This document shows, in pieces, positions 8,797-18,408 of a stretch of 64,000 nt of DNA (positions within the stretch are counted from its first letter, which is position 1; each line of letters starts with the position of its first letter). The stretch is from STF1-184 sp050178795. GTDB taxonomy: Bacteria > Bacillota > Clostridia > Christensenellales > UBA1242. A program made the translations under genes and the position numbers. Location: positions 1 to 64,000 of the forward strand of contig JBFXFT010000008.1 of the NCBI GenBank assembly GCA_050178795.1, written 5' to 3'. The notes under the pieces are model-generated. The model was given only the letters and a program-made list of their open reading frames with translations. It did not search any database and was not told the origin of the DNA.

Positions 8797-9807
8797 ATGG
8801 CTAGTTTAGCAGACCTCAAAACTTGTTTAGATTCTTCAAAAAAAATTGCAATTTTCTCACACACAATACCAGACGCGGACGCGTTTTGCTCAACATTTGC
8901 CTTAAAGGCAATTATTGAAGCAAATTATAAAGATGATAAAAAAATAATAGACATTTTTATAGATTATGGCGACGAGGTTGCACCTCTATATGCTCCAATT
9001 GTGGGCGATAGGAGGTTGAACTTTCAAAGAACCAGCAAATATGATTTGGCAATAGCGTTGGATAGCCCTCAAACTGGCAGGTTTCAAAAATATTCCTATT
9101 TGTTTGACGGCGCAACACAGACTGTAAACATTGACCATCATAGCACTAATGCTAATTTTGCAGGACTTAACTATGTTTACGAAAACGCCTCAAGCACAGG
9201 CGAAGTAGTATATCAAATAGCTAAAAAATTAGGCTTAGAAATATCGCTAGAAGCGGCAAAAAATGTTTTCACATCAATAATAACTGACACTGTGTGTTTG
9301 ACACAAAGCAACGTATCAAAAAACACTTATAAAATTTTGGCAGAACTTTCCGCAATGGACTTTGACCAAGAGGAAATTAAAAATTACTTTTTTAAAAACA
9401 ATACAAAAGCAAAGACTTTACTTTTAGAAAAGGCAATTAGTTCAATAAAATTTTATGAAGAAGACAAAATTGCAATAATGAAAATTCAAAATAAGGATTT
9501 AGAAAAACTAAACGCAACTCAGGAGGACACCTTAGGAATTGTAGAGCACGCAAATAATATTGACGGAGTTGTACTTGCGGCAATAATAATTGAAAGAGCC
9601 CCAAATCAGTTCTATGTTAGTTTACGCAGCAAAGGCGAAGTTAATATTACAAAAGTAGCAGAACATTTTGGCGGTGGCGGACACTCTAATATGGCGGCTT
9701 TCCAAAGCGAAGGTGAATTAAGCAAGTTAAGTGCAGCGTTCGTAAAAGAATACATAACAGCACTAAACGAAAACGAATCTAAACAAGAACTCAGTAACGA
9801 AAATTAA
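8797..9807 (+). CDS. nrnA: NrnA-like DHH/DHHA1 phosphoesterase
   Basis: A 336-residue cytosolic DHH-family enzyme. Motif I is SHTIPDADAF (His22, Asp26, Asp28), motif II ALDSP around 88, the DHH motif NIDHHSTN around 112, the STGEVVY block follows, and the C-terminal DHHA1 domain ends with GGGGHSNMAA near 292, the substrate-binding glycine loop. NrnA enzymes degrade nano-oligoribonucleotides, including pGpG or pApA from cyclic dinucleotide turnover, and dephosphorylate pAp. The gene is monocistronic with a promoter and terminator of its own. Confidence 0.88.
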   Translation: MASLADLKTCLDSSKKIAIFSHTIPDADAFCSTFALKAIIEANYKDDKKIIDIFIDYGDEVAPLYAPIVGDRRLNFQRTSKYDLAIALDSPQTGRFQKYSYLFDGATQTVNIDHHSTNANFAGLNYVYENASSTGEVVYQIAKKLGLEISLEAAKNVFTSIITDTVCLTQSNVSKNTYKILAELSAMDFDQEEIKNYFFKNNTKAKTLLLEKAISSIKFYEEDKIAIMKIQNKDLEKLNATQEDTLGIVEHANNIDGVVLAAIIIERAPNQFYVSLRSKGEVNITKVAEHFGGGGHSNMAAFQSEGELSKLSAAFVKEYITALNENESKQELSNEN

Positions 9808-9830
9808 TTTAATAAAATAAAAACAAAAGA

Positions 9831-9853
9831 AGCCCCTAAATAGGGGCTTTTTT
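9831..9853 (+). terminator. intrinsic terminator
   Basis: AGCCCCTA / TAGGGGCT hairpin followed by TTTTTT. Confidence 0.85.
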
Positions 9854-9960
9854 AATTAAAAGTAAAATATAACTAATAAAAAATAGCAAAAAAATTTATG
9901 GCAAATTTATTTTATATGCTATAATAGTGCTATTAATAACAAAAAATGAGGAAATTTATT

Positions 9961-11247
9961 ATGAAAAGGACTTATATTAAGGACATAAAAGCAGGAAAAG
10001 TACAAAAAATTCAAGGTTTTTTGGAAAATATGAGGGATAAAAAAGCCTTTATATTTATAGTTTTAAAAGACATAACTGGCAAAATGCAAATATTTATAGA
10101 CAAAGAAAAGAGCCCAGAGTTAGCAGAAACAGTAAAAGGTCTATTGCAAGATGCTGTTTTAACCATTGAAGGCGAGGTTATTGCAAACGAATATGTTAAA
10201 TTAAACGGTATGGAAATGATACCAAATAAAATAACTGTTGAGGCAACGGCTGATGTATCTCCAATAGACGCAGAGTCTTCACTAGATTTAAGAATGGACT
10301 ACCGCTGGCTTGACCTAAGAAGTGAGAAAAACCAACTTATGTTTAAAGTACAATCTTTTATGGTTAAACAAATGAAGGACTTTTTATATAAGAATAATTT
10401 TACAGAAATACACTCTCCAAAAATAATTGGCGCAGCTAGCGAAAGTGGCTCTGATGTATTTGAATTAAAGTATTTTGACCGCAAAGCATATTTAGCGCAA
10501 AGCCCACAATTTTACAAGCAAATGGCAATGGCAAGCGGTTTTGACAGGGTGTTTGAGGTGGGTCCGGTATTTAGGGCAGAAAAGTCCTTTACTAACAAAC
10601 ACGCTACGGAGTTCACAGGCTTTGACTATGAAATGAGTTATATAACTTCATATAAAGACGTTATGAAAATGGAAGAAGATATGTTAACATACGCGCTAAA
10701 AAACATTAAAAAAGAGTTTGGCGACAAAATTCAAGAACTATTTGGAATTGAAGTTGTAGTGCCTAAAAACCCATTCCCAATAATTAAACTTAACGACCTA
10801 TATGACGAGTTAGAAGCAAGATATGGCTACAAGGTTGCAGAGAGTGATAGGGGAGACCTTCCAACAGAGGCAGAAAAATTATGCCAACAACTAGCAAAAG
10901 ATAAATACGATCACGAATTTTTGTTTGTAACCGATTATAATGCAAAAAACAGGGCTTTCTATCACATGAGAAAAGGTAATATTGCACAAGGTTATGACTT
11001 AATTTGGAGAGGCGTTGAGGTAACAACTGGTGCACAAAGAGAGCACAGATACGAAGTGCTTAAAAAACAAGCAGAGCAAGTTGGACTAGCAAAAGACGTC
11101 GAGTTCTACTTAGAGTTCTTTAAATATGGTTGCCCACCACACGGTGGACTTGGTATTGGTGTAGATAGACTTACAATGGTGCTTTTAAACTTGACAATTA
11201 AAGATGTTATGTTTATATTTAGAGGACCAAATAGACTAAACCCATAA
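9961..11247 (+). CDS. aspS: aspartate--tRNA ligase, archaeal type
   Basis: A 428-residue class II synthetase. An N-terminal OB anticodon-binding fold (residues 5-100) precedes the catalytic core with motif 2 [15 protein letters not shown] and motif 3 [12 protein letters not shown]. Length and the compact layout without the bacterial GAD insertion match the archaeal/AspRS2 type, found in some Clostridia as a non-discriminating enzyme charging tRNA-Asp and tRNA-Asn. The C-terminus FRGPNRLNP is a variant of the usual FPRxPxRLxP. The ATG at 9961 is chosen because ATGAGGA at 9946 is its ribosome site. Confidence 0.85.
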   Translation: MKRTYIKDIKAGKVQKIQGFLENMRDKKAFIFIVLKDITGKMQIFIDKEKSPELAETVKGLLQDAVLTIEGEVIANEYVKLNGMEMIPNKITVEATADVSPIDAESSLDLRMDYRWLDLRSEKNQLMFKVQSFMVKQMKDFLYKNNFTEIHSPKIIGAASESGSDVFELKYFDRKAYLAQSPQFYKQMAMASGFDRVFEVGPVFRAEKSFTNKHATEFTGFDYEMSYITSYKDVMKMEEDMLTYALKNIKKEFGDKIQELFGIEVVVPKNPFPIIKLNDLYDELEARYGYKVAESDRGDLPTEAEKLCQQLAKDKYDHEFLFVTDYNAKNRAFYHMRKGNIAQGYDLIWRGVEVTTGAQREHRYEVLKKQAEQVGLAKDVEFYLEFFKYGCPPHGGLGIGVDRLTMVLLNLTIKDVMFIFRGPNRLNP

Positions 11248-11255
11248 TAAAATTT

Positions 11256-11277
11256 AAACAGCCTCAGGGCTGTTTTT
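11256..11277 (+). terminator. intrinsic terminator
   Basis: AAACAGCC (11256-11263) pairs with GGCTGTTT (11268-11275), then T. Confidence 0.85.
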
Positions 11278-11357
11278 ATTTATTAACGCTTAAATTTTGT
11301 TTTACTATTTACAACTTTAAAAAATAATGTTAAAATAATGTCAAATAGGAAGGTATT

Positions 11358-12512
11358 ATGAGTTTATTAGAAAAACAATTTATTATTCCAAATTGGATTA
11401 AAAGGGGCGCTTTAACAAATAAAATGTTTGAGCGTGTTACTCCGCCAGTTTGGATGAAAAACCAAGTTGTAACTAGCGCAAAATTAGAACAAATTTGCTC
11501 TGACGCCTCGCTAAAAGAACTTAAAACTGTTTTTCCAAGCATTTGGCAAAAAGGCAAAAATGAACCTTTGACCGAACAGGAATTTAAAAATGTTTTTTAC
11601 GAACTAAAAGAACTTAAAGAACAAGAAGTTGTAATAAACGCTCAAAGTTTAATAAACAATTTTGCCCTTTACTATAAAGACGCGCAAAAAAAGTTGTTAG
11701 AAAAATATGGGAACGCATACCCAGGCAGTATAAACGCAAACAAATATGAAAAGGAAATGGCAAGACTAAAAGCAGAAAGTGAATTTCTATTTGATTTTGC
11801 AAATAAATATAAAGATTTAACCCTAATTGGTTTTGATTATGATTCTAGATGGCGTAAAGATGTTACACCAGTTGTACCACCAAAAGGCAGAGAAACTAAT
11901 TACCCAGTTTATGACAAGAGCGTAAGGCTTTTATATAACGGTGTAAGGAGCAGAACCCCTAAAAATTATGACTATTTTAGGGAAGATGCAAAGAGTAGGG
12001 ACTATACAACTGTTCGCTCACTTGATTACCACATGTTAAACATTTGGAGAGCGGTAAAAAATGGCGAACCTATTACTTCAATGCCAGACTATGAGGAGTT
12101 TATGTCAATAGTAGACCAAGTAAAAGCGGCTCATGCAATTGTTTATTACGCAGGTCAAATTGAAGAAAAACACCTAGACGCACAAAAAAATTATAATGAC
12201 CCAGCAGTTTCCAAAGCTACAATAAATGAAGAAGAAACTCTATATAACAAGGCGATAGATTTTATTAAGTATCAATGGGAAGTTATAAAATATGACTTAA
12301 TATTGTCGGTTGATGACGGCAAAGCCTATAAACTTGACATAGAGGAAGTAGCCATTGAAGATGAAAACTTAAGTGGGGTAGACGCAGACGAGCAATATAC
12401 GCATAAAGAATTTTACAATGAGTCCTTAGAAGAGGTAAGAAAAATTACCGAGCAAGTCATTGAAAAAAGACCAAATCACATCCCTACATTGTTTGATACA
12501 AAAAATTTATAA
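11358..12512 (+). CDS. hypothetical protein, NWxK family member B
   Basis: A 384-residue soluble protein paralogous to the product at 7791. Shared landmarks are IPNWIKRG at residues 9-16, a central IGFDYD block near 158, and SMPDYEEF...KAAHAIVYYAGQIEE near 245-275. It has an extra Arg/Tyr-rich central segment and an acidic C-terminal tail. No known domain recognised and no signal peptide. AGGAAGG precedes the ATG. It is monocistronic, with its own terminator. Confidence 0.65.
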   Translation: MSLLEKQFIIPNWIKRGALTNKMFERVTPPVWMKNQVVTSAKLEQICSDASLKELKTVFPSIWQKGKNEPLTEQEFKNVFYELKELKEQEVVINAQSLINNFALYYKDAQKKLLEKYGNAYPGSINANKYEKEMARLKAESEFLFDFANKYKDLTLIGFDYDSRWRKDVTPVVPPKGRETNYPVYDKSVRLLYNGVRSRTPKNYDYFREDAKSRDYTTVRSLDYHMLNIWRAVKNGEPITSMPDYEEFMSIVDQVKAAHAIVYYAGQIEEKHLDAQKNYNDPAVSKATINEEETLYNKAIDFIKYQWEVIKYDLILSVDDGKAYKLDIEEVAIEDENLSGVDADEQYTHKEFYNESLEEVRKITEQVIEKRPNHIPTLFDTKNL

Positions 12513-12515
12513 ATT

Positions 12516-12538
12516 AACTGCCAAAAGGCAGTTTTTTT
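12516..12538 (+). terminator. intrinsic terminator
   Basis: AACTGCC / GGCAGTT with an AAAA loop, then a T run. Confidence 0.85.
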
Positions 12539-12642
12539 ATTAAATAAAAGCAGCAGAACAAATAAAACAATATGCTTTTGTTTGTTCTTTTTATGTGCTA
12601 TATGTTAAAATAAGTTATAGTAAAAATTTTGAGGTTTTTTAT

Positions 12643-13704
12643 TTGGAAACCAGAATAAAAAGAAAAGAATTAATTGACGATAGGCGCAAAAAACAGATAG
12701 TGCATAATTGGCTATCGTCTTTTGTTATAACCTCTGTGGTCGCCGTTTCTGCAATTGTGGCAAGCCCTGCAAGTAGCATAACAGCACACTTTTTAGAGCT
12801 TGCAAATGTAGGCACAGACATATACTATCAAGTTGAAGTAATGGCAGACGAAAACGCGCTTGATGATGGCAGTTTAAAGATAGTTGCAGACAATAACATA
12901 GAAACGGTAGAGAGCGAAATATACCTTGGCGAAAGTGAAGGGTTTTTTTATGACTTAATGCCAAATACAACATATAAAGTTTCAATTATGGGCTCTGCTG
13001 GATTTGGCGAATATGCAATAGAAACGCAAACGGTTTATATTTCTAATTCCTATGGTGGTACGTTACTTGGTGCAGAATTTACGCCAGATGAGTATCAAGA
13101 GGGCTTTACTTGTAGCGTCCACGGCATATATACTGACAGTAAAAATCAAATATCAGAGGTCTATGTTGACGCGACATATTTTATAACTGGCGAAGGTCAA
13201 ATGGGTGAGGAAGGCATAAACCTGGGCGAACAAACAATTTTAGATGAGGACTTTTATTTTGAACTTTACTCACTACCTTATATGAACGGCTATTTGCGAC
13301 TTACTTTGTATGCACTTTTAAATGACGAAACGACAGTGGTTTTAGACGAAAAAAATTATTATGCACCAACTGTAATACATGCCTATGCATACGTTGATTA
13401 CATTGGTCTTGATTTTATAAACTTTGTACTTTACCCAGATTCTAGCCTTTTAAACAGTAGTTACTATGTCTTACTTAATAGCGGTGGCGAACTAGTAGAG
13501 AGGATAGATGTTGAACTAGTGCCAGATGAATATATGCCAGAGTATTTAATGGGGTATATAACTTTTGAAGGGCTAAATGCAAGTTTAGATTACGTGGCAG
13601 AATTTTATGTAAATTATACGGATAGTATTACAAGTGAAGAAAAAACGCAAATGTTTTTGAGTTTGGACTTTGGTTTGTCTCAATATAATCCGCCAATTTA
13701 TTAA
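12643..13704 (+). CDS. membrane-anchored extracellular protein with Fn3-like modules
   Basis: A 353-residue protein starting at TTG 12643, chosen because GAGG (12631) lies 8 nt upstream and no ribosome site serves an earlier in-frame ATG. A short basic cytoplasmic tail is followed by one hydrophobic segment (about residues 24-45), then an entirely beta-rich, acidic, Tyr-rich extracellular part. Residues about 50-130 look like a fibronectin III-like module ending in a NTTYKVSIMG strand; two further beta modules follow. Probably a surface-exposed structural or adhesive protein. It precedes mscS by 37 nt and may be cotranscribed. Confidence 0.65.
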   Translation: METRIKRKELIDDRRKKQIVHNWLSSFVITSVVAVSAIVASPASSITAHFLELANVGTDIYYQVEVMADENALDDGSLKIVADNNIETVESEIYLGESEGFFYDLMPNTTYKVSIMGSAGFGEYAIETQTVYISNSYGGTLLGAEFTPDEYQEGFTCSVHGIYTDSKNQISEVYVDATYFITGEGQMGEEGINLGEQTILDEDFYFELYSLPYMNGYLRLTLYALLNDETTVVLDEKNYYAPTVIHAYAYVDYIGLDFINFVLYPDSSLLNSSYYVLLNSGGELVERIDVELVPDEYMPEYLMGYITFEGLNASLDYVAEFYVNYTDSITSEEKTQMFLSLDFGLSQYNPPIY

Positions 13705-13741
13705 AATATAAAAAATATTAAACGAATGAGGAGAAAAAAAT

Positions 13742-14746
13742 ATGTTTAAGTTTTTAAAAAGAAAAAATGGTGATGAGTTAGAAAACACACCAAAAAAAGA
13801 AAAAGGTAAGGGGTTGCGACCAGAGCAAAAGAGCATAATAGTTATTATTTCGCTTGTAGTTTTAGTTATGCTAGTTTCTGTTTTGGTGCCAGCCATATTC
13901 CCAGGCTCTCAAATAGCAACAATAATTGATAACTCTCTAGGTAAGTTTTTTAACATTGTGGATTTCTTTAAAACTTACTATGTAACAATTTTAGAGAGTG
14001 TTACAATTTTGTTCTTTATTTGGCTAATTGAAAAAGTTTTGTCTCTTTTGTTAAGTGTCTTGATGAAAAAGGGCAAAAAGAACGAAATGATGAAGGAACT
14101 TTTTAAAAGTATTGTAAAATATGCAAGCGTTATAGCAGCAATATTTTTGATTTTGAGCGCGTGGGGCGTACAAACGCCAACATTATTAGCTGGAGCTGGA
14201 ATATTTGCCTTAGCAATTAGTTTTGGTGCTCAAAGCCTAATTGAGGACATTATAAGTGGTCTATTCATTATTTTTGAAAAGCAATTTTCAGTTGGCGATG
14301 TCATTCAAATTGGCGATTTTAGAGGCACTGTTTTATCAATAGGTATTAGGATAACAAAAGTTGAAGACTTAAACGGCGACATAAAAATAATAAACAATTC
14401 AGACATTCGCGGTGCAATAAATACATCAGCACACTTGTCTTTGGCAATTTGTGACATTTCAATAAGTTATAGTGCCGATATTAAAAAAGTTGAAGATGTA
14501 ATATTAAAAAATTTACCACAAATAAAAGAAAAAATTGCAGACATTGCAGAAGGTCCTTTTTATAGGGGCGTTCAAAAACTTGGCGACTCCTCAGTTGTTA
14601 TTCAAGTATATGCAAAAACTAAAGAAAGTAAGCGCTATCAAGTGGTACGCGATTTAAATAGAGAGATGAAAATTTTGTTTGACGAAAACGGCATACAAAT
14701 TCCGTTCCCTCAAATTGTTGTACACATGGAAAACGATAAAAAGTAA
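13742..14746 (+). CDS. small-conductance mechanosensitive channel (MscS family)
   Basis: A 334-residue inner-membrane channel. Hydrophobic segments lie at about residues 30-55, 78-100 and 120-145, and the pore helix is followed by the family block GAQSLIEDIISGLFIIFEKQFSVGDVIQIG, with VLSIGIRITKVED forming the start of the cytoplasmic beta domain. The C-terminal alpha/beta domain ends with QIPFPQIVVH, typical of MscS. It relieves turgor on hypo-osmotic shock. A GAGGAG site precedes the ATG. Confidence 0.92.
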   Translation: MFKFLKRKNGDELENTPKKEKGKGLRPEQKSIIVIISLVVLVMLVSVLVPAIFPGSQIATIIDNSLGKFFNIVDFFKTYYVTILESVTILFFIWLIEKVLSLLLSVLMKKGKKNEMMKELFKSIVKYASVIAAIFLILSAWGVQTPTLLAGAGIFALAISFGAQSLIEDIISGLFIIFEKQFSVGDVIQIGDFRGTVLSIGIRITKVEDLNGDIKIINNSDIRGAINTSAHLSLAICDISISYSADIKKVEDVILKNLPQIKEKIADIAEGPFYRGVQKLGDSSVVIQVYAKTKESKRYQVVRDLNREMKILFDENGIQIPFPQIVVHMENDKK

Positions 14747-14749
14747 ACA

Positions 14750-14776
14750 AAAAGCACTTTAAACGAGTGCTTTTTT
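14750..14776 (+). terminator. intrinsic terminator
   Basis: AAAAGCACT (14750-14758) pairs with AGTGCTTTT (14766-14774), then T. Confidence 0.85.
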
Positions 14777-14848
14777 ATTAATAAAATGGTAGAATGACTG
14801 TATATGATAACCAATTAATAAAAAATTTATTATAAAGGATATTTTTTT

Positions 14849-15607
14849 GTGCAACCTGCAAATGACAAAGTTGGCAATTTAAACTTGATTGTAAGGGGTA
14901 TAAATTGTTTTAAAAATTTCTTCAGCCTTTATGAAAAGATATGGCTTTCTTTTTTTGTGCTTATTGGCATTATTGTTACCATTCTTACAAACAATAATAT
15001 ACTCTTTTTAATTGCATTAATCGCTGGCTTAATTATGGAACTTACATTAGCAAAGAGGAGCAAATGGTGTTTTTTGTTTGTTCTTATTAATAGCCTATGC
15101 CTAATAATAATTGGCATTATTACAGGGTTGTATAGTGAAATTTTTATAAATACTTTATTTTGGGTGCCGTATTCAATCGCAGGATTCATTTTATGGAATA
15201 AGTATAGAGATATAGAAGAACACAAAAACCTTACAAAAGTAAAAGAATTAAAGTGGTGGCACACCTTACTTATTGTTCTAGGAATTACTGCACTTTCTTT
15301 ACTATGGAGTAGAGTTTTACTTGCTTTAAGTGACGTGCATCCAGTTTTAGATGCTTTTAGTACCTTTTTTCAACTATTGACAGGTATATTAATACTTTTA
15401 AGGTTTAAAGAGCAATGGCTTTTTTGGCTTGGTTATATTATTATCAGTGCAACAATTTGGATTTTACTAAATCAATGGGTTATGTTAATAATATCTTTTG
15501 GCTATCTTACCAATTCAATTTATGGGCTAATTAAGTGGGACAAATACATAAAGAGACATCAAAATTCACACAATAAAGTCGCTGTAGAGGCAGAAAAAAA
15601 CAAATAA
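14849..15607 (+). CDS. PnuC-like nicotinamide riboside/vitamin carrier
   Basis: A 252-residue polytopic membrane protein starting at GTG behind AAAGGA. Seven or more hydrophobic segments are visible. The last helix carries YLTNSIYGLIKW, close to the N-x-x-Y-G-x-x-x-W signature of PnuC facilitators, which import nicotinamide riboside or, in related members, thiamine or riboflavin. No nadR or thiamine gene is adjacent and I see no riboswitch in the short upstream gap, so substrate is unassigned. Confidence 0.75.
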   Translation: MQPANDKVGNLNLIVRGINCFKNFFSLYEKIWLSFFVLIGIIVTILTNNNILFLIALIAGLIMELTLAKRSKWCFLFVLINSLCLIIIGIITGLYSEIFINTLFWVPYSIAGFILWNKYRDIEEHKNLTKVKELKWWHTLLIVLGITALSLLWSRVLLALSDVHPVLDAFSTFFQLLTGILILLRFKEQWLFWLGYIIISATIWILLNQWVMLIISFGYLTNSIYGLIKWDKYIKRHQNSHNKVAVEAEKNK

Positions 15608-15660
15608 CTGTTACATTTTTAAATTTTGTGCTATAATATAAGCAGATAAGGAAAAGTATT

Positions 15661-16380
15661 ATGGTTTATATTACAGGGGACACACATCGTTTATTGCACT
15701 TTGAAAAACTTCAAAAATTTGCAAAAAGCCACCCAAATTTAACCAAAAATGACTATGTAATAATAGTTGGGGATTGTGGCATAGTTTGGAGCAAAGAAAC
15801 GCTAGAAGAGAGCATAGCCAGTTATGAGCGTTTGCCTTTTTCTGTGTTATTTATTGACGGAAACCACGAGAACTTTGACCTATTAAACGCTTACCAAGTT
15901 GAAAATTGGCATGGCGGTAAAACACATAAAATATCTGAACATATAAGACACTTAATGCGCGGTCAAATTTTTGAAATAGAGGGCAAAACATTTTTTACTT
16001 TAGGTGGGGCAAATAGCACTGATAGAGAAACAAGAACAGAGGGTTTAGATTGGTGGAAAGAGGAAGCGCCAAACGCTGTAGAAATTTTTGAAGCAAATAA
16101 AAACCTAGAAAAAGTGGGCTATAAGGTAGATTATGTGCTAACTCATACGATAGACTCATGGACTATGAAAAATACATCTATGGCTAAATATCCATTTGAA
16201 ATTTTTATGCACGAAAGATATCTTGATTACTTTGATTATAAAATAAATTATAAACATTGGTATTTTGGACACTTTCACATAGATGAAAAAATAACCGATA
16301 AAAAAACATCACTTTTTAACAAAGTTTACAAACTGGGGACAACACCAAAAAAAGTATATGTTGAAGAAAATATAAAATAA
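15661..16380 (+). CDS. calcineurin-like metallophosphoesterase
   Basis: A 239-residue soluble phosphoesterase with all metal-ligand blocks in order: GDTH at 6-9, VGDCG near 37, DGNHEN near 66, a His in the LTH block near 160, and GHFH near 203. The family hydrolyses phosphomonoesters or diesters with a binuclear metal centre. It has TATAAT at about 15633 and AAGGAAA before ATG. The following 120-residue gene starts 13 nt after the stop and is likely cotranscribed. Confidence 0.88.
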   Translation: MVYITGDTHRLLHFEKLQKFAKSHPNLTKNDYVIIVGDCGIVWSKETLEESIASYERLPFSVLFIDGNHENFDLLNAYQVENWHGGKTHKISEHIRHLMRGQIFEIEGKTFFTLGGANSTDRETRTEGLDWWKEEAPNAVEIFEANKNLEKVGYKVDYVLTHTIDSWTMKNTSMAKYPFEIFMHERYLDYFDYKINYKHWYFGHFHIDEKITDKKTSLFNKVYKLGTTPKKVYVEENIK

Positions 16381-16393
16381 GCTGGTGATTGTT

Positions 16394-16756
16394 ATGATTT
16401 ATGATGAAGATGAAAAAATTGCAACCATTGTAAATTACGGAAGGGCTAATGTTTTAATGTCATTTTATAGTTATGCTAAAAAGACCCTCAACGGAATAGC
16501 AAAGGGTTTTTCTGGTGTAAAAACAATACTATTTTTAAAGTGCAAGGAGCACCAAAAGTTTAACGTGCAGTTCACAACAATAAGGGGCAAAGCAAAACTT
16601 GTTGCAGTCTCAAAGGACAATAAGGTAACAGTACTTGCTGAAAACATTTTTGTGGGAGATATCAATACAAAATTTGAAAAAGGAAGGTACAAAATAAGGC
16701 TTGTTGGTGAAGCAGCAGATGTGACCTTTAAACTTAAAAAAATAACTAAAAAATAA
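16394..16756 (+). CDS. hypothetical beta-rich protein, 120 residues
   Basis: A small, basic, predicted beta-sandwich protein; no family recognised. I use ATG 16394 rather than the earlier in-frame GTG because GGTGA at 16384 acts as its ribosome site. The C-terminal KFEKGRYKIRLVGEAADVTFKL suggests a strand-rich lobe. It follows the metallophosphoesterase closely and is terminated by a bidirectional hairpin shared with lysS. Confidence 0.5.
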   Translation: MIYDEDEKIATIVNYGRANVLMSFYSYAKKTLNGIAKGFSGVKTILFLKCKEHQKFNVQFTTIRGKAKLVAVSKDNKVTVLAENIFVGDINTKFEKGRYKIRLVGEAADVTFKLKKITKK

Positions 16757-16760
16757 AAAA

Positions 16761-16786
16761 AAACAGCCAAGTTTGGCTGTTTTTTA
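16761..16786. terminator. bidirectional intrinsic terminator
   Basis: AAACAGCCAA / TTGGCTGTTT with A and T flanks, between convergent genes. Confidence 0.85.
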
Positions 16787-16796
16787 GTGTTTTAAA

Positions 16797-18281
16797 TTAA
16801 TCTTTCATAATAGGGAAGAAAATAACATCTCTAATTGATGGTTCATCAAATAGCATAATCATAAACCTATCAATTCCAAAACCAAGACCAGAAATTGGAG
16901 GCATACCGTGCTCTACTGCTAGTAGGAAGCCCTCGTCTAGATCCATAGCCTCTTCGTCTCCAAGTAGTTTTGCTTTTGCTTGGTCTTCAAGCGCCCTTCT
17001 TTGTTCTAGTGGGTCAACCAACTCTGAGTACGCTTTGCAAATTTCCTCTCCGTTAATTAATAGTTGGAACATATCAATAAGTTTTGAGGTTTTATCATTT
17101 CTTCTTGCTAGCGGTACTAGTACTGCTGGGTAGTTAAATAAAATTGTTGGTTCAATAATATTTGGTCTAATTTTACGTTTGTAAATATAGTCAATTACTG
17201 CGCCCATACTTAAAAGTCCGTTAAATTCGCCTTTTTCAAATAAGCCAGTTGCAACAACTCTTTCTTTTAACTCTTCTACTGTGTTTGGTTCAACAACATT
17301 AAAGCCAAGCACTTTGTTTATTGTTTCGGTGTAGTTTACCCTTGGGAAGTCCTTAGATAAATCAAAAACGTGACCTGCTTTTTCTAATTTTGTGTCGCCA
17401 GTCATCTCTTTTACTAAATAGCGTAAGAACCCTGTAAAGAACTTAATATTGTCCTCAAAATTCCAGTAACTAGCATACCATTCAACTTGTGTGAACTCTT
17501 GCAAGTGGCTAGAGTCCATACCCTCGTTTCTAAAACATTTTGCAACTTCAAAAACCCTGTCAAAACCGCCAGCAATAATTTGCTTTAAGTAGGTTTCTGG
17601 TGCAATTCTTAGGTTCATTTCTAAGTTTAATGCGTTATGCTTTGTCATAAATGGTTTTGCGCTTGCTCCACATACGGCGCTTTGCAAAATTGGGGTTTCA
17701 ACCTCTAAAAAGCCGTTGTCTGTCAAGTATTTACGAATTAGGGAAATAAGTTTTATTCTTCCAAATAGCACTTTTCTTGTGTTCTCGTTAGATATTAAGT
17801 CCAAATATCTTTGCCTATATCTTGCCTCAGTGTCAGATAATCCGTGAAATTTTTCAGGTAATGGGAATAGTGCTTTACTTAATAGTTCATAACTTTCTGC
17901 TTTTACTGTTAGTTCGCCAGTTTTTGTGTAATAAAGTTCGCCATTAACGCCAACAAAGTCGCCAATATCTACCATATCTTTAAAAAATTTGTACCTATCT
18001 AGGTCAATTTCGTTTACTGAAAGGCTTACTTGAATTTTTGCCTCAACATCTTGAAGTTTAATAAACATAAATTTGCCAAAAATACGCCTTGTTACCATTC
18101 TTCCAGCTACTGCAACTTTTGTGCCTTCTGCTAGATTTAGTGCGTCAACAATTTTATGTGTGCGTGCAAAACGCTCAGCATAAACAATAACGCCATCTTT
18201 TTGTAGCGTTTCAATTTTATTCCTTCTTATGTCTGCCTCTTTATATAGGTCTTGTTCTATTATTTGGTCGTTTGCTTCCAT
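16797..18281 (-). CDS. lysS: lysine--tRNA ligase, class II
   Basis: A 494-residue class II LysRS of standard bacterial length. The N-terminal OB fold covers about residues 55-155 (VAVAGRMVTRRIFGKFMFIKLQD), motif 2 is FRNEGMDSSHLQEFTQVEWY and motif 3 is GLGFGIDRFMIML near the C-terminus; the GEEICKAYSEL block is typical of LysRS. AGGAGAATA-type ribosome site. No T-box leader was found upstream. It charges tRNA-Lys in the cytosol. Confidence 0.97.
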   Translation of the reverse strand: MEANDQIIEQDLYKEADIRRNKIETLQKDGVIVYAERFARTHKIVDALNLAEGTKVAVAGRMVTRRIFGKFMFIKLQDVEAKIQVSLSVNEIDLDRYKFFKDMVDIGDFVGVNGELYYTKTGELTVKAESYELLSKALFPLPEKFHGLSDTEARYRQRYLDLISNENTRKVLFGRIKLISLIRKYLTDNGFLEVETPILQSAVCGASAKPFMTKHNALNLEMNLRIAPETYLKQIIAGGFDRVFEVAKCFRNEGMDSSHLQEFTQVEWYASYWNFEDNIKFFTGFLRYLVKEMTGDTKLEKAGHVFDLSKDFPRVNYTETINKVLGFNVVEPNTVEELKERVVATGLFEKGEFNGLLSMGAVIDYIYKRKIRPNIIEPTILFNYPAVLVPLARRNDKTSKLIDMFQLLINGEEICKAYSELVDPLEQRRALEDQAKAKLLGDEEAMDLDEGFLLAVEHGMPPISGLGFGIDRFMIMLFDEPSIRDVIFFPIMKD

Positions 18282-18408
18282 ATTATTCTCCGTCTTATTT
18301 TAATTACTTTAAAGGTTATCATTTTCTTGCTATTTTGTCAATTTAAAACCAATACAAAAAGTCTGCAAAAAAGTACTAATTGATAAGTATTTTCGTGTTT
18401 TATGTCTA

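Noticed and set aside
18282..18400. T-box regulation of lysS (also looked for before cysS and aspS)
   Set aside because: Upstream regions are short and AT-rich with no specifier stem or T-box bulge sequence.
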